A stretch of DNA of 64,000 bases from NCBI GenBank assembly GCA_019188255.1, contig JAETXT010000005.1:868001-932000 (forward strand). Reading direction: 5' to 3'. Below the pieces are notes generated by a model, which saw only the letters and a list, made by a program, of their open reading frames with translations, ran no database searches and was not told where the DNA came from. Origin of the DNA: Verticillium longisporum (Eukaryota > Ascomycota > Sordariomycetes > Glomerellales > Plectosphaerellaceae). The translations under genes and the position numbers were made by a program. Shown piece after piece: positions 57,723-64,000 of this stretch. Position 1 is the stretch's first letter. Each line of letters begins with the position of its first letter.

Positions 57723-60700
57723 GATGGCGGTGGGTTTCGTGTTGGCTCGCTATCGAGATGGTTGGGGAGGCAATAGTGCGAGAGCGTCACGAAAGCCCAA
57801 GTGATCGAGAGGGCTTCCGGCGGCTCGCCTGTCGGCCTGATGACGGGGACGCAGGATTCTACTTTGGCCGACTCTTGCTTCTTCAGCAGGCTCATCCAAG
57901 GGCGAATGGTATGGAGTTGGTCATTCGAGAGGTTGAACGTTGAGGCTCAGCCTGATTCGATCGATGCGCCGTGAATTTCCGACGTCGTGATGGCTAGCCG
58001 ACTGGCCCGACAGGCTGCGGGGGACTCGAAGAGGGAGGCGGGGTTGTGATGCGCAAGGGCATCAGACGAAGGGCGAGGGGGGGCGCCTGGCGATGGAGAA
58101 GGTGAAGCCTTGTGGAAGCGCCAGTTCAGCAAGAGAACAAAAAGGCATGCGGTTTAGGTTAGGTAGGTAGGTAGGTAGGGTGGTGCAAGTGCAGGTCCAG
58201 GTGCAGGTGCAGGTGCCGACGCCGATGCAGACACTGATGGGCATTGGGCACAGCTGTCTCAAAGATGGAGGAGCTGGACTAACAACTAGATGGAAGGCGG
58301 AACATTGAAGGTTGGTTGGGGTGGATGACGGGCGCTGCCCGTAGCCTCTGTGGGGGGACGGCCCTCTCACCCAATTATCATGGCGAGCGCGGGTCATAGC
58401 GGCCACAGCGGGCGATCAACCTCCCGTCGCGCATTACACCAGAGCTCCAGAGAGGGGTCTCTCCACTGCAAAATGGCACAGTGCCGGCTGAGAGCGCCAG
58501 GGTAGCGCCTCGAGTGCCCCCCCCTGGCCAGCACACCCAGCGACCCTCCATTGCGGTTTACAGGCCTAAAAGGACCTTACAGGGCCCTGACCACCCGTCT
58601 GCCCTTGCCCCCCTTTCCCCCCCTGTTCCCCAGCCATCCGATCAGTGAGGTCCCGCGCCGCGATCCCCGACGCGGTCTTGCCTTCCCGCCCGGCTTCATC
58701 TCATCGACTGAACAAGACGGTTTGGGAGCCAGGGCCGTCCGATGGCACCTGCCCTGCCTTGTTAATGCCTTTATCGCAAAACGACCCAAGCGACACATCG
58801 CCAACTTTCTCTTTCTCTTCCACACGTACTCGACGCATGCTCTGCTTTGATGCTTCCATGACAGCCTTGCTGTGTGCTGGCAAACCGCTCTCCCCAAATC
58901 TGACACGCCCTCTTCCCTGAGCGATCCCACATCAGGGACGAGGAGGCGCTCGCTTCCCACACCATGGCCATGGCATTCCCTGTTGGTGTCTCATAGAGTC
59001 TGTCTCATAACCCTTCTGTCATCTACCGCGACCATGGTCCATGGCGTCAAAGCTTATTCGCCCATCTTGTCCGCATCGGGTCTCAAGCACTCGCCTCGAC
59101 AGCCAGAATGGTCACTTGTGTCGGACAAGACCTGGCCACCTTGCGACCAAGCTCTCACAGAGCTTTGCAAGCCTTGCAAGCTTTGCAAGCCGTGCAACCC
59201 CCCACAGCTCTCGCCATCAGACACATGCCTCTGACAACATGGCACCATGGCACCATGGCACCTCGCCGTCCGTCCACCATGCATCCGATCGGAGTATTTT
59301 GTTCCTGGTCGCTGGGCCCGGCTCTTCCTCTGTCAAGTTGCCGAGCGGACGCAAGACGGGTGGCGTGTCATTTGGTGCACCTGAAAGGTTGGCCGCCGAT
59401 CTGCGACAGCGAGCCAGACCCAACCATCCTCGGCGTCGGCCACTTCACGCAGCCCATCGCCCAGCCATCATGACGACGGAATCGACTCACTTGAGACAAA
59501 GCCTTCCCATCCGGCATAAAGTGCCCGACTCCTCACCCCCACCCCCAGAGACCAGAGGGACAATCATGCACTCGGCCACTCGGCCGGGTCGGGTGTAACA
59601 GATGGCAAGCATGCTCCTTTATTGGATGCCTTCCCTGGCCAGGACTACCACTACACACAGTCAGACAGCTGTCACTAGAGCTCGGATGCCAGGGCTCGCC
59701 ACAGCCGGTCAGACGATCGTCAAATGGGATGGCTGGCGCAAAGCCGTGGCTCATGCAGCCTTCCTGTTGAGGCGACTGGAAGGCTTCTGATTGCGCCTGG
59801 TCCCCCTGACATGCTCCGAACAGCGTCTCAATGACCCTATTTTGGCCACCAGCCTGATGCCATGCGCCGGGGCATTCCCACCACATGCGTGTCACCTCAC
59901 ATTTGATGAGATCATTCGGGCTTCCCGTCTCCTTCGCATTAACGACTCCTTCCGCTGGAACCAGCTTTGCTCGGCTCTCGCTGAAGTATTGGTAAGGGTC
60001 GGTCTACCACCTGACACGCCAGTTGGATAAGGCGCGCATCGTATTGAGGTACTTGCAGGCCCAAACCTACACATACCTGCTTACTATGCAGCGCAAGCTG
60101 ACCTTGAGGCGACCCTTGGGAAGACTCCTCTCCTTCGGTGATCGACGGCCCAATTCGGACCCCTACAAGCCCTACACTGAGACCACCATTCTGATCATCG
60201 CCAGGGCTCCGTCAAATCGATCTCGGAGCTTTTAAAGACGACCTGCAGTATGTGTGCCGATGCTGCTCAAGTACAAAGAATGTCCATGATGCCAAGGGTT
60301 TCGCAATTCTCTTTGACAAGGACTCTTCCACTTTCTCGCAGCTCTCTCCCAGCCCAACATATAGCGGAACGTGGTCCAGCCACGGGACCCGGCCCGTGTT
60401 GCCTTGCATTCTCCTTCTATTCACTATTTGCTAGCCTTTCTCTGGAGACGCTGCTGTAGCTTGCTTCATCCTAAGGCACCGACTCTCATCGTTTCCAATA
60501 GTGATCGCATGGACACCCAACGGGGATGTTGGTCGTTTGACACCCGCCAACCAAATGTAGTTCAGAACGAAGCGCTGCCTAGATGAAAAGGGGACGATTC
60601 GGTCACCACCTCGGGCAATTTTGCAGTCTTCTGTATATGCGAATCTCCGTCCCGTTCCTACGAGGGCAACCAGCGTCTTGGCATCAACTCTCTTGAGTCA

Positions 60701-63086
60701 CCTCTTCATTCTACTTTTCTTCTTTTCTTCACCCCCTTCGTTTTGTGTGCACTGGAATCGTTCCTTCTCGGCAGATCGAACGGCCGAGACACGTCAACAG
60801 CGTTGAGGAAAACTAGGTCATCTCCACTAGGCCATTGATCTTAAAGTGGGCACCGGATTTAGCGAAGCTTGTTCCTGGACAGGGAGAATGGCCGAGAGGC
60901 CACTGCAAACAGTCTTGGCAGTCCTCCACTCCCAAGCCACGAGCCCAAGGTCAGAGTTTTCGACCTTGTGACGTCCCCATTTGCGGGGTGCTCACCAGAA
61001 GACGTCTTTGTCCAGTTCACAAGCTCAAGGGCTTTTGGAACAGATGCAGTCTATCGTGTCTTCTTCTGGTCGGTCGTTACTCGTTCAGACCTCAGCAGAC
61101 CAGGCGTCCTTCCAGAAACCATTCGGCGCACTGCAGCCGCCTCAACTGTCCTCGGCTACTAACTATTGAGTATCTGCAGAGCAGCTCTCGTGACTTGATT
61201 CATCAGTGCTCGAACAGCAAAGCATCTGCCGCCAGGCATTGCCACTTCACAACACAGGCAAATTTTGCGCTATTGTGGGGCCGCCTGATCAGGCGGCAGG
61301 ACTCAGCTGGTCACAAGGATCGAAGGGAGATCAACAGTTCTCTTGGCGACCCAGACGCGCTAGACTTTTCTTCCCTGCGACTGTCGAAGCCGCCCAGGAT
61401 CAAAAATCCGGGGTGCAGGTCTCGTCAATTTTTAGTGTCAGGACGCTGTGGGAACACGCCGGGCCGGGACCACCACCAGACCGGCAAACACACCAGGGCT
61501 ACCTATCACCGCACAACAACTGCCAGACACTCATTTCAACACAAGGAGCCAGGCGAATGGCGTGCTGCTGGCGTGTTGTTCATCTCCAAGGTCGACGCAG
61601 CATGGCAGAGAGACGTGCTCCATGGTTGCGCCACCAGGCGGTCTCACACAACTGGGCAGTGCCGCGGCGCAATGGCGCGTCACAAGGACATGCGTTCAAT
61701 GGGGATGGGATTCGCGAGGGACACGTCGTCTCTACCCCTGAGCTGAGAGTCATCGGTAATGCGCTGCCGTTGGAACACCACGGCGGAATGCACGATCGCC
61801 AGGAGAGGTCACCAGAGCTTTTCCAAGACCACCTGAACTGTTTCGCAGCGTCCGCATCTAAGCTTAATCTGGGCCCTCGTCAGGAGCCGGCCGACACATG
61901 GTCACGTTGTCACGCAAACGGCTGGCATTGCTCGCTCGGTCTAGTCTGACGGTTTTTCTGGCCCAGCCTCAAAGGGAATGGGCAGGTTGAATTTTTCTCC
62001 CTGTTCCCTCATTTGGCGGTGGGGAAGGCGAGCAGCTGTGATGCGAAGCGCCTAGCGACGGGGCGACGCAGCGGTGCCAAGAGTCACACAAGCACTCAAT
62101 TCAGCACGCAACACACAGCAGGTGACCGCAAAGGTGCAGGATTATTCCCGGGGTGGCCAAGACGGCAGCAAGAAAGCGAGCACAGCTTGATTTACATCAT
62201 GGGCTTGGCCAGGCTCGTCATAGCCGGGCGCAGTGTAGGCGTTGCCGATTGTGCGGTGCCAAGCTCATACCTTCTGGTCAATTTCAGGTACATTCGCCAA
62301 CTCGGGACGAGACAACACACAACAGAAACAATGAGGCGATGCACCTTTTGTCTGAGAACGCGATCAAGTGACGCTGGACCATACGGGTGCAAAGCTCCCC
62401 CAATCAAGGAGCCTGAGGGGAGCCACGACCCATCCATGGGCGACGAAGCACCACGGCAAGCCATCATGGCAGCCATGACGGGGCCGGGTAGGGCGATGGC
62501 GCGAGCGTCTCGAGGGTGCGCGTGTGGCCCCGACGGCTGGCTAGCATTGTTTTCATTACGTTTGTCTTAGGCAATGGTTTCCGTTTGAGTCCCAGCGCCT
62601 TGGTCTTTGCACACTTCTGACCCCGTTGATGCCATCGGTGGAGACTCGACTGCAGGCTATGCTGAAATCAGAACAGTCAGAGGGTCCCAGGGGATGTGCG
62701 AGGGGGAAAGCCAAGGGCGAAAGGGAATGAAAAAAACTTTCGGTGTCCTTGTGACCATCCAAAAGCTTGGTCGCGATGTATCCGGGGAAGGTGAGGGGCA
62801 AGCTCAAGCGCCTGGCAGAACTCTCCAAGGTACGTGCCCAGACCGTTGTCTGACCACGAGGCGAGGTACCCAGAGCTTCGTCCTGGTATATAACCACTTG
62901 TCCCTTTGTTCCCCTCCGACAACTTGCTCTGGCCCATCAAGCTCATAAACAGTAAACATTCGAACCCTACCTCTTCGATTACCCCGCCAAATCAAGCACC
63001 ACTCCTTGTGAAGCTCAACATCGTTGCGCACACTGTACAACCCCAACCCGCAACACAACACTCACAATCACCAAACCTCAAACAAC
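57723..63086. other. Large gene-poor region upstream of velB
   Basis: About 5.4 kb. The longest frames (60835-61746 and 61206-61949, plus) overlap each other, lack any recognised domain and have no third-position bias, so I do not call them genes. Small repeats: GTAGGTAGGTAGG at 58158-58180, a GTGCAG tandem at 58193-58218, TTTGCAAGCC units at 59163-59196 and GGCACCAT units at 59239-59262. The right end holds the DUF3602 promoter. Long leaders or non-coding transcripts are possible next to a developmental regulator. Confidence 0.5.
62887..62893 (+). promoter_or_regulatory. TATA box of the DUF3602 gene
   Basis: TATATAA in the context ggtatataacc lies 200 bp upstream of the ATG at 63087. It is followed by a CT/CA-rich leader, consistent with an inducible promoter. 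Confidence 0.5.
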
Positions 63087-63493
63087 ATGCTCGTCTCTCA
63101 CGGTCGCGGCGGCGCTGGCAACATTGCCAACAGCTCCAAGTTTGACAAGCTCACCACCAAGGACCTCCAGACCCCTACTCTCAAGTCCTCTGTCGTCACC
63201 ACTGGCCGTGGTGGCACTGGCAACATGCTCAAGAACGACGACCCCTACGAGACTCGCCTGCGCCAGGACGTCGAGGGTGCCCCCGCCGCACCTCTTCTGG
63301 TGCTGCCCACTACGGCCGTGGCGGTGCCGCCAACATCTTCAAGGAGGACAACGCCGCCGTCCAGAAGGCCGCTGCCATCGAGAACGCCATCGATGACGAT
63401 GATTCCTCGAGCCACAAGCGCAGGCGCTCGTCTGCCGAGCTCGCTGCCAAGGGCAAGGCGTGGCTCAACAGCATCACTGGCAAGAAGGCATAA
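63087..63493 (+). CDS. DUF3602 GRGG-repeat protein (one-base frameshift)
   Basis: About 135 residues after allowing for one lost base. The protein starts MLVSHGRGGAGNI and carries three copies of the DUF3602 motif: SHGRGGAGNI, TTGRGGTGNM and HYGRGGAANIF. It has a basic patch near the C terminus (SSHKRRRSSAELA). The family includes yeast Par32, a phosphorylated disordered protein connected to TORC1 and ammonium signalling. Fungal members are often stress- or conidiation-induced; the function here is inferred only from family. The frame breaks in the run of five C at 63280-63284: a sixth C gives APRRTSSGAAHYGRGG and an open frame to the TAA at 63491. A TATA box lies 200 bp upstream. Confidence 0.85.
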
Positions 63494-64000
63494 GCTTGGT
63501 CGTTGTTGATTGATTGCATTATGATCAGCTTCTCGACTTTTGTCTTTTTTTGGCCTGTCCATCTCATCACTGCTCAGCGGCTGTCGTCTCTCGACTGGCT
63601 CATTGGCATCTCCAACATGATTACATATTCAACAACAAAAATCGGCGCAGCATTCATCAATTGGACACCTTTTGTGGTCCGGTTCTCTCATCGAATCGCG
63701 GAGATACCCCCTCTGCTACTTGTTATCATTATCATCACGACATTTTTTTCCCAATATTTTTACTGTCTCTGCGCTGGAGTTTCGGAGGGTTGGATTGGGG
63801 ACTCTAATGACGAATGATGGGTCATTCCCCGCGTCGGATCCACGAAAACACACAAAAGTTCAGATACCACTGTTTTATTTTTATAGCAAACCTCGCCCTG
63901 GTCTCGGGACGGAGAGGGGAAATGAATCAACATGACTCGAATTGAAACCATTAGTTCATTATTGTGCGTTCCTTCTCACAAACGTGATCGTGACAATTGA
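63494..64000. other. Downstream flank of the DUF3602 gene to the window edge
   Basis: About 500 bp, T-rich and AT-richer than average, probably 3' UTR and intergenic. No gene recognised. Confidence 0.5.

Noticed and set aside
60835..61746. 303-codon frame in the velB-DUF3602 gap
   Set aside because: No domain, no codon bias, overlaps another long frame, many Arg/Ser/His; likely chance.
1..64000. Biosynthetic gene cluster or CRISPR-like system
   Set aside because: No PKS, NRPS, terpene or P450 genes, and no regularly spaced direct repeats.

Overview
The window is nuclear DNA from a filamentous ascomycete (Pezizomycotina), most likely a Sordariomycete and possibly Hypocreales. The evidence is a set of typical fungal genes (velvet regulator VelB, fungal cyanide hydratase, KRE2/KTR mannosyltransferase, DUF3602 protein, Zn2Cys6 regulator), short GT-AG introns of about 45-130 nt with CTAAC/CTGAC branch points, strongly GC-biased third codon positions, an AT-rich element that looks RIP-mutated, and many AGGTAGGTA/ACCTAGGT runs between genes. 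I saw no tRNA, rRNA, CRISPR or prokaryotic feature. Exon boundaries were worked out by hand from splice signals, reading phase and family conservation; intact models sum to whole codons.

Layout. 1-2.8 kb: no gene seen. 2.8-13.5 kb: housekeeping block with a SEL1-repeat protein (-), a five-CCCH-finger ZC3H3/Red5-like protein (-) head to head with THO subunit 7 (+), tubulin cofactor A (-) and the cohesin kleisin Rad21 (-). 15.7-18.9 kb: a Golgi KTR mannosyltransferase (+) convergent with an ERD1-like EXS protein (-). 19.5-23.4 kb: PEX10 (+) convergent with a LYAR-type zinc-finger protein (-). 25.6-31.1 kb: an accessory block with a multi-exon protein carrying the cysteine-rich module normally found C-terminal to fungal GH18 chitinases (-), head to head with an M35-like metallopeptidase gene (+) that is split by an AT-rich retroelement relic. 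31.6-32.8 kb: F-box protein (-). 34.1-41.1 kb: a sterol-glucosyltransferase-like GT28 protein (-) divergent from an Upc2-like Zn2Cys6 factor (+), then cyanide hydratase (-). 42.1-46 kb: telomerase reverse transcriptase (-). 48-54 kb: a large DH-BAR-SH3 Rho-family GEF (+). 54.9 kb: a small doubtful ORF. 56.1-57.7 kb: velB (-). 57.7-63.1 kb: 5.4 kb without a recognisable gene. 63.1 kb: a GRGG-repeat DUF3602 protein (+).

Six otherwise well-conserved genes (ERD1, LYAR-like, TERT, RhoGEF, velB, DUF3602) each carry one to three single-base losses, nearly all in short homopolymers. All nine inferred events are losses and none is a gain, which points to consensus errors rather than gene decay. The RhoGEF also has an in-frame TAA in front of a conserved SH3 domain that a base loss cannot explain. 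The most biologically interesting parts are the head-to-head secreted-protein/metallopeptidase locus invaded by the AT-rich element, and three neighbouring pairs with linked functions: ZC3H3-like/THO7, KTR/ERD1 and GT28/Upc2-like factor.
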